Shown: positions 37,513 through 46,893 of the stretch, in pieces
How positions within the stretch are numbered: position 1 is the first letter of the stretch
Layout of the letters: each line of letters opens with the position of its first letter
Made by a program: the position numbers and the translations under genes
NCBI GenBank assembly: GCA_963767645.1
Contig: CAVYEW010000011.1
Location: 79,233-143,232 of the forward strand
Direction of reading: 5' to 3'
Length of the DNA stretch: 64,000 nucleotides
Source: DATFDN01 sp963767645
GTDB lineage: Bacteria > Pseudomonadota > Alphaproteobacteria > Acetobacterales > Acetobacteraceae
Notes under the pieces: model-generated
Told to the model about the DNA's origin: nothing
The model's input: the letters and a program-made list of their open reading frames with translations, nothing else
Databases searched by the model: none

Positions 37513-38076
37513 ATGCAGAACAAATCTGACGCCAATTCTCCAGAAAATCCTGTTGACGACTTCCTGGAACAGCTACGCGTCGGTTTCCGGACGACCAGAA
37601 ATGGCCTGATGGTTTGGCGGGCAATTGCAGTTATTTTGACCAGAAGCGCGGCCCCTTGGGAGCCTCTAACTGGTCGGGAGACGCTCCCAACTTGGATTTT
37701 GGATTACCTCCGCGGGTGCGCCATGTTCACGGCGCTGCTGAGCGCGGGAATAGATCCCCGCAAGGCACTCGGGGATCAATCAGTCCGACTGACGAATGCA
37801 GATAAGATAGAGATAGCGTGCCAAACTTTCGGATTTTCTCGGCCGGGTTGGAATGCGTTTGCCGAAATGTGTCAGCTCGACGAAATGTATGCTATGGAGA
37901 ACCTATACAAGAGCCATCAAACTCGGGGCTCTACCGCATCGCAGGCAATGAACGAAGTTCTGGAAATGTCCTGCCTCGAAAATGAAAGGAGCGTGCGGAG
38001 ACGATTTGCAGCGCGTCGAAACGTTTTTCGACCTGGACGGCACCGGAAGTCAGGATCGGACGGAACCTCGCCCTAG
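37513..38076 (+). CDS. Unknown protein, AT-richer cargo gene
   Basis: A 187-residue protein of no family I recognise. It begins MQNKSDANSPENPVDDFLEQ and has a helical core (IAVILTRSAAPWEPLTGRET; SAGIDPRKALGDQSVRLTNA). Codon use is much more AT-rich at third positions than the flanking genes, so it is likely a recent acquisition carried just inside the integrase. The 285 bp before it hold no gene. The C-terminus is basic (RRRFAARRNVFRPGRHRK), which could mean nucleic-acid contact, but this is speculation. Confidence 0.5.
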   Translation: MQNKSDANSPENPVDDFLEQLRVGFRTTRNGLMVWRAIAVILTRSAAPWEPLTGRETLPTWILDYLRGCAMFTALLSAGIDPRKALGDQSVRLTNADKIEIACQTFGFSRPGWNAFAEMCQLDEMYAMENLYKSHQTRGSTASQAMNEVLEMSCLENERSVRRRFAARRNVFRPGRHRKSGSDGTSP

Positions 38077-38168
38077 GTACCGTCCGGGCTAAACCCACCG
38101 CTTGGTTGTGCCATCACAGGGGACGCGATAAGAGTAGCTTAGGCACCGAACACGATTAGAGGTGCCGC

Positions 38169-38417
38169 GTGGAACTTTTGCAGGAGCGCGGCTCTTCCCG
38201 TCCCCGGCGCAAGCCCGAGTATCTTCCGGACGATCCGCTGCTGACCGCTGCCGAGGCCGCGGCAGAGCGGGGACAGGCAATCAGCACATTCTGGCGCGAC
38301 GTGAAGGCCGGGCGGGTTCCGCCCGCCTACTACGTTTCGCCGCGTTGCCCGCGCTGGCGGCGCTCAGAGGTTCGCGCCGGCCTGGAAGCGTGCCGCCGAC
38401 CGAGAGCCGCTGTCTAA
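38169..38417 (+). CDS. AlpA-like excisionase/regulator
   Basis: An 82-residue winged-helix-like protein. YLPDDPLLTAAEAAAERGQA, STFWRDVKAGRVPPAYYVSP and RWRRSEVRAGLEACR follow the AlpA/Xis pattern (STVYRWIKEGRFPRPVRLG-like with a tryptophan before the last helix). Such proteins regulate integrase or aid excision. The start is GTG at 38169 with a plausible ribosome site. It begins the rightward block of element genes. Confidence 0.7.
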   Translation: MELLQERGSSRPRRKPEYLPDDPLLTAAEAAAERGQAISTFWRDVKAGRVPPAYYVSPRCPRWRRSEVRAGLEACRRPRAAV

Positions 38418-38436
38418 AACACACAACCCGGACGCG

Positions 38437-38730
38437 GTGGTGCGACCGGGCTGTGGGATTGATAGGCGAGGGACAACGCCTTCTCTACAGCAGCGGCCAC
38501 CGCCCGTCACGCCTTCCTGGAGCGATGACGTGGATTTTCCTTTCGACGATTTGGTGCCTGCCGGCTCGCGTTTCTTGCGCGTGTGCCGTTTGGTCGACCT
38601 CGCACCGACTTGTGGCGAGTCGCGCTCCACCGTGCGCTGGCGTGAGTGCGAGGCCAGGCGGGATGTGCTTCGCGCTGGCGCTATCGGCGGCGCGCTGGGG
38701 ACGAGCCGAGCGATGGAGGCGGTGCGATGA
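38437..38730 (+). CDS. Small unknown element protein
   Basis: A 97-residue frame starting on GTG, whose stop overlaps the next gene's ATG by 4 bp (ATGA). That coupling is the main reason to accept it. The C-terminal half (RLVDLAPTCGESRSTVRWRE) looks like a short helix-turn-helix recognition region. No family recognised; the N-terminal third could be non-coding, with a later start. Confidence 0.42.
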   Translation: MVRPGCGIDRRGTTPSLQQRPPPVTPSWSDDVDFPFDDLVPAGSRFLRVCRLVDLAPTCGESRSTVRWRECEARRDVLRAGAIGGALGTSRAMEAVR

Positions 38731-39737
38731 CCAACTCCGTCACGATCCTCCGTGCGCGCAGCCGCCGGCTCGCCAAGCTGGTCCATCCCGATGGCCGGGT
38801 GGAGGGCTACGACCAGGCGCGCACGTTCGATCTCGCCGAGCGACCAGTCCCCGATCTCGCCGCACTGGCTGACCTGCTGCGCGGGCTCCTGCCGCGCTGG
38901 GACATGGCGGTGGTGCGCGGCGCTATCGCCGATCCCCAACGGGTGCGTGGCGTGCGCCGGCTGTTGCACCCCGACGCGAAGATGCGTGAGCCCGCGACGC
39001 TGCGCGACGTGCCCCGCCGCTGGCTGGCGCTGGACATGGAGGGCATCCCGCTGCCGGCGGACGTGCCGGCTGCCGACCTGCACGCCTGCTATCACATCGC
39101 GTTGGCGACCCTGCCCGAGGCGTTCCAGGGCTGCGCCTGCATCGTGCAGGCGAGCGGCAGTCACGGGATCAAGCCCGACCTGCGGCTGCGGCTGTGGTTC
39201 TGGTGCGATCGGCCGGTAGGTGGCGCGGAGCTGAAGCGGTGGTTGCGCCACACGCCGGCCGACCCCTCCCTGTTCGGCGCCGCGCAGCCGATCTACACGG
39301 CGGCGCCGGTGATGGCCGGTGGCGCTATCGATCCGCTGGCCACGCGCATCGCCGTCATCTCCGGCCGGGCGCTGCTCACCGCAGGCGCGATCCCGCCCCA
39401 TCCGCCACCGCGGACGCCAGCCCCTGGTGAGATCCACGCCCTGGCCGGCAGTCATCGTGCCGAGCACCTGAGCGGGCGCTACGCGCACGCCGCGCTGATC
39501 CGCGCCGCCACGAACATCGCCACCGCGGACAAGCGCCACCCCTGCATCATCCGCGAGTGCACCGGGTTGGCCCGCCTCGTCCACGCCGGCCTCCTCGCCG
39601 AGTCCGCCATGCGCGCGGTGGTCACCGAGGCCGCGCGGCGGGCCGGCAAGGAAGACGGGTCCGAGATTTCCTCGTGCATTGCCTGGGCGCTCGCTCACCC
39701 GAGCACGGGCAAGCTGCCGGAGGCGCGCCGTGGCTGA
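38727..39737 (+). CDS. Primase-like replication protein of the element
   Basis: A 336-residue protein that resembles the primase part of satellite/plasmid replication proteins. RWLALDMEGIPLPADV and the downstream SHGIKPDLRLRLWFWCDRPV (S-x-G-x-K-x3 then a hydrophobic strand) fit the archaeo-eukaryotic-primase fold, where acidic residues and a histidine act in catalysis; this is inferred from pattern, not a firm match. It is followed at once by a DUF3987 gene, a common primase-helicase pairing. Start at 38727 overlaps the previous stop. Confidence 0.6.
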   Translation: MTNSVTILRARSRRLAKLVHPDGRVEGYDQARTFDLAERPVPDLAALADLLRGLLPRWDMAVVRGAIADPQRVRGVRRLLHPDAKMREPATLRDVPRRWLALDMEGIPLPADVPAADLHACYHIALATLPEAFQGCACIVQASGSHGIKPDLRLRLWFWCDRPVGGAELKRWLRHTPADPSLFGAAQPIYTAAPVMAGGAIDPLATRIAVISGRALLTAGAIPPHPPPRTPAPGEIHALAGSHRAEHLSGRYAHAALIRAATNIATADKRHPCIIRECTGLARLVHAGLLAESAMRAVVTEAARRAGKEDGSEISSCIAWALAHPSTGKLPEARRG

Positions 39738-41229
39738 CGGAATGCAGGCCGACACGGCACTCGGCCAGGCCATCGTGCAGACGGCGCTGGGCGACATCAA
39801 GCGCCCGCTATTCCGGCCCATTCCGCCCGCGCCCGAGTTCCCCCTGCACGCGATGGGCCCGCTCCGGGACGCCGCGGAGGCCGTCCAGTGGCGGACCCAG
39901 GCGCCCGCCGCGATCTGTGCGCAGTCGGTTCTCGCGGCCGCCACGCTGGCCGTGCAGGCGCACCGGGATGTGGAGCTGCCCGGCGCGGGCGTGAAGCCGC
40001 TGACCGAGTTGTTCGCCTCCGTCGCGGATAGTGGTGAGCGGAAATCCAGCGTCGATCGGATCGCGCTCACGGCTGTAGGGCGGCTCGAGGAGCACTGGCG
40101 CGCGCGGCGCGAGGCGGACATGGCGGCGTACGCCAACGACCACGAGGCGTGGAAGAGCGCGCGCGACGCGGCCCGAAAGAGGCACAAGAGCGACCGGGCC
40201 GCGATCCGCGCGGCGCTGGAAGCCATCGGCCCGGAGCCGAAGCCGCCGCCGCAGGCCATGCTGGTCGTTGCAGACCCGACGCCAGAGGCACTGGTTCTCC
40301 ATCTAAGCGAGCGGCCTTGGGCCGGCGTGTTTACGGCGGAGGGAGGAATTCTGCTTGGCGGCGCGGCTTTCAACGATGAAAGCCGCATGCGAACGGGCGC
40401 GCTGCTGAACACGCTGTGGGACGGCGCGCCGATCCGCCGCTCCCGCGTGCTGACCGGCAGCGCATTCCTGCCCGGCCGGCGCTGCTCCGCACATCTCATG
40501 ATGCAGCCAGTGGTCGCCGATCGGCTGTTTGGCGACACAATGCTGGACGGGATCGGGCTGCTCGCCCGATTCCTGCTGGTCGCACCGGACAGCACCGCCG
40601 GGACCCGGTTGTTTCGAGAGGTCCCGCCCCAGTGCGAGATGGTGCTGCACGACTATAACGATCGCCTGACCGCGATCCTGACGCGCCCGCCCGCGACGAT
40701 GCCTGGGGCGCCTGACGCGCTCGCCCCGCCCGCTATGCCCCTGAGCGGGCCGGCGCGGGCGCTGTGGGTCCGGTTCCACGATGCGGTCGAGTGTGATCTC
40801 CGGCTCAGCGGCGAGCTGCACGCCATCCGCGCGTTCGGGGCGAAGATGGCCGAGCACGCCGGCCGGCTCGCGGCGGTGCTGACCGTCTATGCTGACCCGG
40901 ACGCTATGGAGGTGAATGCCGAGGCGATGGCCTGCGGCATCGCGCTGGCGCAGCACTATGCGGCCGAGATGCTGCGCTTGCAGGGGGCCGGGAGCGTCGC
41001 GCCGGACCTCCGGCTGGCAGCCCGGCTGCTTGCCTGGTGGCAGGGGCGCGGCAATCCACGTTGCTATCTCGCAGAGATCTACCAGCGGGGCTTGAACGCC
41101 ATCGGCGACGCGGCGACTGCGCGCAGATTGGTGGCTCTCCTTGAGGAGCACGGCTGGGTCATGCGGCTGACGCCCGGCACCGAGCTGGACGGCAAGTCCC
41201 GCAAGGACGCGTGGGAACTCGTGCCGTGA
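39730..41229 (+). CDS. DUF3987/YfjI-type primase-helicase-like protein
   Basis: A 499-residue DUF3987 protein. ASVADSGERKSSVDRIALTA is the degenerate P-loop region of the family, followed by a long charged helix, ADPTPEALVLHLSERPWAGV, and GGILLGGAAFNDESRMRTGA. Family members sit in phage and plasmid replication modules, but their activity is undefined. Start is GTG at 39730, which has a ggagg site 8 bp away and overlaps the previous stop; ATG at 39742 is the alternative. The next gene again overlaps its stop. Confidence 0.75.
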   Translation: MADGMQADTALGQAIVQTALGDIKRPLFRPIPPAPEFPLHAMGPLRDAAEAVQWRTQAPAAICAQSVLAAATLAVQAHRDVELPGAGVKPLTELFASVADSGERKSSVDRIALTAVGRLEEHWRARREADMAAYANDHEAWKSARDAARKRHKSDRAAIRAALEAIGPEPKPPPQAMLVVADPTPEALVLHLSERPWAGVFTAEGGILLGGAAFNDESRMRTGALLNTLWDGAPIRRSRVLTGSAFLPGRRCSAHLMMQPVVADRLFGDTMLDGIGLLARFLLVAPDSTAGTRLFREVPPQCEMVLHDYNDRLTAILTRPPATMPGAPDALAPPAMPLSGPARALWVRFHDAVECDLRLSGELHAIRAFGAKMAEHAGRLAAVLTVYADPDAMEVNAEAMACGIALAQHYAAEMLRLQGAGSVAPDLRLAARLLAWWQGRGNPRCYLAEIYQRGLNAIGDAATARRLVALLEEHGWVMRLTPGTELDGKSRKDAWELVP

Positions 41230-41585
41230 GCGCCCTCGCATTCGATCCCTGGGCGACCAGCGAAACACAGATTCAGCGGGCGCCCCCACCTAAAGCACCT
41301 AATCCACCTAATCCGGGCGGCGACGGACGCACCCGATTAGGTGCTCTAGGTGGATTAGGTGGGGTGCCGCCCCCAAGCCTCGCTCCGCCAGCCCATCGCC
41401 ACCCCGCCGCGGCCAGCGAACCGTGCCGCTGGCATTTGCCCTGGGTCGCCCCCGAGCCGGGCGACCGGTGCGCGTGCTGCAAGGGGGATCGGTTCTGGAC
41501 CCGCGAGGCCGATCCCGGCTGGCGGTGCTGGACCTGCCACCCGCCCGTGCTCGGCTGGCCGGACGTGCGGGAGCTGCGGACGTGA
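41226..41585 (+). CDS. Small zinc-ribbon protein
   Basis: A 119-residue protein whose C-terminal part, RCACCKGDRFW and WRCWTCHPP, has two C-x2-C pairs about 20 residues apart, a zinc ribbon. The GTG start overlaps the previous stop (GTGA). The proline/glycine-rich middle (PKAPNPPNPGGDGRTRLGAL) is encoded by a long interrupted palindrome, so that part may be under DNA-level rather than protein-level selection. Such short proteins are common next to element primases; role unknown. Confidence 0.6.
   Translation: MSALAFDPWATSETQIQRAPPPKAPNPPNPGGDGRTRLGALGGLGGVPPPSLAPPAHRHPAAASEPCRWHLPWVAPEPGDRCACCKGDRFWTREADPGWRCWTCHPPVLGWPDVRELRT
41284..41364. repeat. 81-bp interrupted palindrome with repeated cacctaat boxes
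   Basis: The left arm (41284-41317) carries three spaced cacctaa/cacctaat boxes; the right arm (41332-41364) carries their complements (attaggtg, ctaggtgg, attaggtg). The arms pair with only a few mismatches around a 14-nt centre. The boxes recur every 8-9 bp. The element lies inside the zinc-ribbon gene, just after the primase genes. It could be a replication origin, a protein-binding array or a transcript structure. Confidence 0.7.
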
Positions 41586-41728
41586 ACCGAGTGGCGCGAC
41601 AGTGATCCGAACCCGCTGCCGATTGAGCGGCCCAGCAACGCCGCACCCACGCACGGCAATGCCATCCCAACCGCGACGGCCTCCCCGCGAGCCCGCCGCA
41701 CATCCCAACACTTGCGGAGAGACGGGAC

Positions 41729-44573
41729 ATGACCTCCCCGCCTGATCAGCAGGCTGCATCGCCCACCCAAGCTGCGACAGCGGCGCGCCGCCCGCGCCCA
41801 GACTTTCCACCTGACCGAGGGGGAGGCGGCACGGTGAGCCGCGCGATCAGAAGGTCGACGCGGTCTGATGATCCGGCCTCCCCGGGCACCCACGGCATGC
41901 CGTCTGCGACCGCGGTGGTCGAACAGGATCGTTCGGTTTTTCAAGTCCGGCGACCGGACACGCTGCAATTCAGCTCGATCGAGGGCCTCTGCCGCATGGC
42001 GGGCGTGCCGCAGCACAAGCTGCGGGCATTGATCGCCAAGGAACTGGTCGACAACGGCCTGGACGAAACGGATCGCGTCGGGCGACCCGGTCAGGTGTCG
42101 GTCGAGCGCGTCGGCGGCGACCTATACCGGGTCACCGACCAGGGCGGCGGCATTCCTGGCGACGCTGCGACACTGGCCGATCTGTTCTCCAGCAGCCGAG
42201 CGATGGTTTCGGGCAAGGCGTTGCGGTTGCCGCGTCGGGGCTTGCTGGGCAACGGTTTGCGCTGCCTGGTCGCCGCGGTTGCGCTGGCCGGCGGCGACAT
42301 CGTCGTGGAATGTCGAGGCGTCCGCACGCGTCTGCGGCCAAGGCGGGTCGGCGAGACGCAGATCGTGGACGTGACGGCATCGTCGAGGACGGCCGGCACG
42401 CTGCTGCAATACACGCTCGGCGAGGCCATCCCGCCGGACAGCCGTGATCTGGAGGATGCCAAGGCGGCGATCGCGCTCGCGCAGACGGCGGGACCGACGT
42501 ATAGCCGGCGTCCGAGCCCGCATTGGCTCGATGCCGGCCATCTGTTCGAGACCTTCGCCACAATCGAGCCGGTGGACTTGACAGTCCGGCAGGTCATCGA
42601 GCAGCTCGACGGCTGCTCAGGTGCGATGGCAGGCAAGCTTGCCGCTCCGTTCGGCAAGGGCCGGACCTGCCGCAGCATGACTGAGCCCGAGGTGGCCGAT
42701 CTGCTGACAGCGATGCAAAAGAGGGCGCGCGCGGTGAAGCCGCGCAGCCTTGGCCCAGTCGGCCCAGCCGCGTTCGGCGAACGATATGACGGTTACACAG
42801 TCGTCGAAGAGTGGCTGCGCGTCGGAGCGCATAAGCCATACGGCCTGATTCCCGTGCTGATCGAAGCTTGGGCGAACGTGAGGACCCGGCGCGGCGGCTA
42901 TGCCAGCCTGCAGATATTCTGCAACCGCTCGCCGGCGGTCGGCGGCGCCGAAGCAGTGCGCGTCACGGGCGGTGGCGGGTTGCGATTGGCCGGAGCAGGA
43001 CTTTCGCAGTGGGGCGATGTCGTGAAGGTGGAGGGCGGCGACTGCCGCCTTATCGTCGCGGTCACCGCTCCGCTGATCCCGACGACCAGCCTCGGCAAGG
43101 CACCCGATCTATCAGGCCTTCAGGGCGGGATCGCGGAGGCACTGCGACGCGCCTTCAGCCGCAGTCGCAACCGGCTGCCGCCTGATCCCGCGCAGCCGAA
43201 GCCGCCACGGGTGGAGCCGCCGCCCAAGCCAGCGAAGCCGCCACCGTTCGAGCCCTCCGGTCAGCTGGCGACCCTGCTCGCGCGCGAGGCGGATGACGTC
43301 GGAGTGCTGCCGCGGGATTTGCTGGTGCTGTCGCCGAAGCATGACCCGTTTGCGGAGACCCAGGCGAGCCGGCGGGAGGCCGAATGGTTCGCTGAGCAGA
43401 TCGCGCGATTTCTGCCAACCGGCAAGATCCATTTGCGAGGCCTCTACTACCGCTGCCTCTCCGCCGGCGACGTGCGTCTGCCAGACGGCAAGCGGTTCGT
43501 CGGCACAAACAGGACTGCGGAACTGGTCGCCGACGCCGGCAAATACGCCCGCCATCTCGGGCTGGTTGCATTCGACAGGATCATTGACGAACGCGCTGCG
43601 CCGCCAGAACTCTACGACACTGAGGGCGGTCCCGCTGACCCGGGCGACACCCGCCACGAGCGGCGGCTGATAGTTGCTGGCCGTGGAAATGCCGTCGTTA
43701 TACCCCCCTTATCCGTGCTGCTGCCCCGGATCTGTATGATCGGGGAGAAGGTCAGTCTGGCCGAGGTGCTGCGGCCAATCGCGCGCGAGGCCAAAGGGGA
43801 ACTGCTGCTCGCGACGGGCGAGGTTAGCGAGGCGGCGGCCTATGGCGTCGCGGCGCGCGCCGCGTCGGACAGGCGGCCGCTACGGGTGCTGTATTTCAGC
43901 GATTTCGACCCTTCCGGCTGGCAGATGCCGGTGTCGGTCGCGCGGAAGCTCCAGGCGCACCGGCATCGGGAGTTCCCCGACCTTGACGTGCGTGTAATCC
44001 GTGTTGCGCTCACTTATGAACAGGTCGTCGCGTTCAATCTGCCAGACTCGCCTATCAAGCCTGGAGAGAAGCGCGCCCGGCAGTGGCGTGCGCGATGGGG
44101 GCGTGAACAGGTCGAGGTTGACGCACTCGCCGCACTGCGGCCTGACATCCTCGATCAGATCGCCAGGGCCGCAGTTGCACCCTATTTCGACCCGACGTTC
44201 GAATTCGCGGTTCGCCGCCGCGGCGAAGCTGCCGGCGAACTTGCAATCGTGGTTGAGCCGGCACCCTGCCTACGAGACGGCGGTGCGATCGATCCGGTCT
44301 GCGCACGGGCCTGCCAGGAAAGCGGTCGCGGCAATGAACAAGGCCTCGCGCGCGGCGATCGCGGCGCTGCGCAAGGCTGTCGAAGTCGCGGAGGACAAAC
44401 CGGACCTGTCGCCGATCGAGGTCCACCCGGAGATTACCGCGGCTGAACCCGACGACGCAGTTTTTGACAGCTGCGACGACTTTGTCACGGCGACACGGCG
44501 GATGAAGGCGATCAAGGCACTATCGCCCGAACCTGACGATGAGACCGACGACGCAGAGGCGAGCGGGCAATGA
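41729..44573 (+). CDS. Type IIB topoisomerase-like fusion: GHKL ATPase plus Toprim (frameshift near 3' end)
   Basis: A protein of about 947 residues joining topo VI-B-like and topo VI-A-like parts. The Bergerat ATPase shows the N-box IAKELVDNGLDE (E105, N109), DQGGGIP (137-143) and the lid GLLGNGL (171-177). A transducer-like region ends LIPTTSLGKAPDL with a possible switch lysine near 457. A proline-rich linker (484-508) leads to the 5Y-CAP-like HLRGLYYRCL (Y573-Y574) and a Toprim domain with E673 (MIGEK) and DFDPSG (D725, D727). At about 44202 one extra g breaks the frame; dropping it joins NSRFAAAAKLPANLQ to the stop at 44573, which overlaps the next start. ATG 41729 has a ggaga site; ATG 41897 is the alternative. 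All catalytic motifs precede the break. Confidence 0.75.
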
Positions 44574-46204
44574 CTGCCTTCCACATGAGGGGACGGTATT
44601 GCCGGAACCCGGACGACCTCGCCGCGCTCTTCTCCATCCACCGCCCGCACATCGTCTCGCCGCTGATCCCACTGCTTTCTACCGGCAAGAGACCAGATCT
44701 CGGGCGGTTCGAGCCGGCGATCGACACCGCGATCCGCCGCGCCCTCGAGCGGTCACGCGATCGGCTGCCCCCGGACATGACGGAGCCGAAGGCGCCTCCG
44801 CCGCCCAAGCCGCCGCGGCCGCCGAAGGTCGAGCCACCCCCGAAGCCGCCCCGCGAGGTCCATCAGCCACGGGGCGTGCTCGGTCAGATCATTGCCGCCG
44901 AGGCCAAGGCGGTCGGAGTGCAAGTCAACGATCTCCGCGTCATGTCGGCGCGGCGAGACCCGTACACGCTCGATACCGCCACCAATCACCGCAACGGCAA
45001 ATGGTTCGCCGAGCAGGTCGACCGCTTCGTCCACTCCCAGCCAACCGTGCACCTGCGCGGCCTCCACTATATCTTGAGTTCAACCGCCGCCATCGTGCGG
45101 CCCGACGGAAGACTGTACGTCAACGATCACTCGTGCTGGACCTGGCTGCAGGATCGGGCCGCGAAAGCCGCCAGATGGCTGGACTATGTCCCGTTCGACC
45201 GCATTCACGATGCACGCAACGAGGACCCGATCTGGTGCGCGCTCAGCCAGCCCAGCATGGTATCGAGCTATGGCAAGCGCAGCGTCATCGTCGATGTCCG
45301 ATCATTGGGAATCGAGATGCCGGGCCTCGGTGATGTACTGCCGTATGTCGGAGTCAGCGGCGGCCGCAGGCCGGTGCAGCCCTACAGGCTGGGACTGATC
45401 GGGGAGAAGTCGTCGCTTCGACCTGTCGTCGAGCCGCTCGCCCAGGAATACCGCATGGACGTGGTGCTCGACACCGGCGATGCCCGCGACAGTCACCTGT
45501 ACGAGATGGCCGAGCGGGCGTCGCACGATCGGCGACCCTTCGTCGTGTTCTATCTCTCGGACTTCGATCCCGGCGGGCACAACATGCCGACCTCGGTCGC
45601 ACGCAAGTTCCAGGCGCTTTGTGCCCTGCACTTCCCCGATCTCGACCTCCGTCTCTATCCCGTGGCGCTGACGCTTGAGCAGTGCGTCAAGTTCGATTTG
45701 CCGAGCGCGCCATTGAAGCCGAGTGAGCGGCGCAAAGAGAAATGGCAGGCGCAGACCGGCGGGCGCGAGCAGACGGAGCTCGACGCCCTCATGGCGCTGC
45801 GACCCGGCGAATTGGAAAAGCTGCTGATCGCTGCAGTTGAGCCGTTCTTCGATCCGACGCTCAACCAGCGGTTCAACGAGGCCGACGCGATGCCCCGTGA
45901 GGTGCAGGAGTGGTTCGACGCCCTGCCGGCGTGTACCGTCGCGGTCGAGGCGATCACGCCATTGCGCAACGCCGCGGCTGAGGCGGCTGACGCCCTCAAG
46001 AAGGCGGTTGAAGAACATGCCGAAGCGGTGCGCAAAGCCGTGCGTGAGGCAGAGGATGCGCCGACGCTTGAGCCGGTCGACGTCACGCCGGAGATTGCCG
46101 TCGAGCCGCCCGAGCCGATGTTTCACACCAGAGACGACTTCCTCACCGCGACGCGCAAGCTGATCGCTCGCCGAGACGGTGTCGAAGGCAGGGGCTACGC
46201 ATGA
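44570..46204 (+). CDS. Paralogous Toprim protein lacking the ATPase (topo VI-A-like)
   Basis: A 544-residue partial copy of the gene before it. It opens with only the end of the transducer-like part (PLIPLLSTGKRPDLGRF, lysine kept near residue 40), then the same proline-rich linker, HLRGLHYILS (H166-Y167: the first tyrosine is histidine, the second is kept), and a Toprim domain with E279 (LIGEK) and DFDPGG (D331, D333). The C-terminal third aligns with the upstream protein through FFDPTLNQRF and MPREVQEWFDALP. Start overlaps the previous stop (ATGA), so equal expression and a heteromeric complex are likely but unproven. Confidence 0.75.
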   Translation: MTAFHMRGRYCRNPDDLAALFSIHRPHIVSPLIPLLSTGKRPDLGRFEPAIDTAIRRALERSRDRLPPDMTEPKAPPPPKPPRPPKVEPPPKPPREVHQPRGVLGQIIAAEAKAVGVQVNDLRVMSARRDPYTLDTATNHRNGKWFAEQVDRFVHSQPTVHLRGLHYILSSTAAIVRPDGRLYVNDHSCWTWLQDRAAKAARWLDYVPFDRIHDARNEDPIWCALSQPSMVSSYGKRSVIVDVRSLGIEMPGLGDVLPYVGVSGGRRPVQPYRLGLIGEKSSLRPVVEPLAQEYRMDVVLDTGDARDSHLYEMAERASHDRRPFVVFYLSDFDPGGHNMPTSVARKFQALCALHFPDLDLRLYPVALTLEQCVKFDLPSAPLKPSERRKEKWQAQTGGREQTELDALMALRPGELEKLLIAAVEPFFDPTLNQRFNEADAMPREVQEWFDALPACTVAVEAITPLRNAAAEAADALKKAVEEHAEAVRKAVREAEDAPTLEPVDVTPEIAVEPPEPMFHTRDDFLTATRKLIARRDGVEGRGYA

Positions 46205-46419
46205 GATTTCGCTCGCCTGGCTGGGCCTGACGCCTGATGACCTGCCTTCGCGACAGCGAGGGAGCGGGCAATGTCCATCGAGAACCTTGGTGCGGCACTT
46301 CGGTGCGGTCGAGGAGCCACGCTGCTGCGGCAAGATCGAGCACCGGCCTGCTCGATATCCTGGTGATCGCGGTCGGTGTCGAAGGCGGAGGTGACGACGC
46401 CAGCGGCGACAGCGATGAG

Positions 46420-46629
46420 GAGGACGAAGCGTGAGTGCCGCCTCGAACGGCTCGACCCACTGTGGGATGAGCTGTTCCCGGCCGAGCAGGCGCACATCGG
46501 CCGGCTGCTGGTCGAGCGGGTGGAGGTCGGATCGGTGGGGCCGACATTCAGCTGCGCATCAAAAGGCTGGCGAGCTTGCTGCATGACCTCAGCGCCTCCA
46601 CGCCAGCAAACCCGGGAGTGGAGGCATGA
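46420..46629 (+). pseudogene. C-terminal remnant of a serine recombinase
   Basis: ERLDPLWDELFPAEQAHIGR and LLVERVEVG are the usual C-terminal tail of large serine recombinases of alphaproteobacterial islands. An extra base near 46538 shifts the rest, which reads ADIQLRIKRLASLLHDLSAS to the stop at 46629. The catalytic N-terminal domain is absent. The about 215 bp between the topoisomerase gene and this remnant contain no gene I can support. Confidence 0.65.
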
Positions 46630-46893
46630 GCGGTGCACCCCAGGTGCTGACAGTCCGGATGTCGCTTGCGATCCGGCAACACAGCGGGCGGAAGGTCGTC
46701 CTCACGCCGCAGGGTGCCATTCCAGCTCCCGCGCCGCGGGCCCGTGTCGACTCGCTCTGGTCAAGGCGCTGGCCCGCGCGCACCGCTGGAAGCGCCTGCT
46801 GGGGGAGGGCTGCCACGCCTCGATCAGCGAGATGGCCGAGGCGGAGCGGATCGACCGCGGCTATCTCGGGCGCGTCCTGCGCCTGACGCTGAT
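46626..46893 (+). pseudogene. Broken HTH protein normally following the recombinase
   Basis: Starts MSGAPQVLTVRMSLAIRQHS with VVLTPQGAIPAPAPRARVDS, then a base is missing near 46760 and the frame changes to LVKALARAHRWKRLLGEGCH and RIDRGYLGRVLRLTL. This is the small HTH-type protein typically found after such recombinases (A-L-V-K-A-L-A-R-A-H-R-W-K). It is cut off at LRLTL, where an MT-A70 fragment follows in the same frame, marking a deletion joint. Confidence 0.6.

Noticed and set aside
38364..40595. 743-codon open frame on the minus strand
   Set aside because: Lies antisense to the primase-like and DUF3987 genes, has serine/arginine-rich low-complexity content and no motifs; GC-rich shadow frame.
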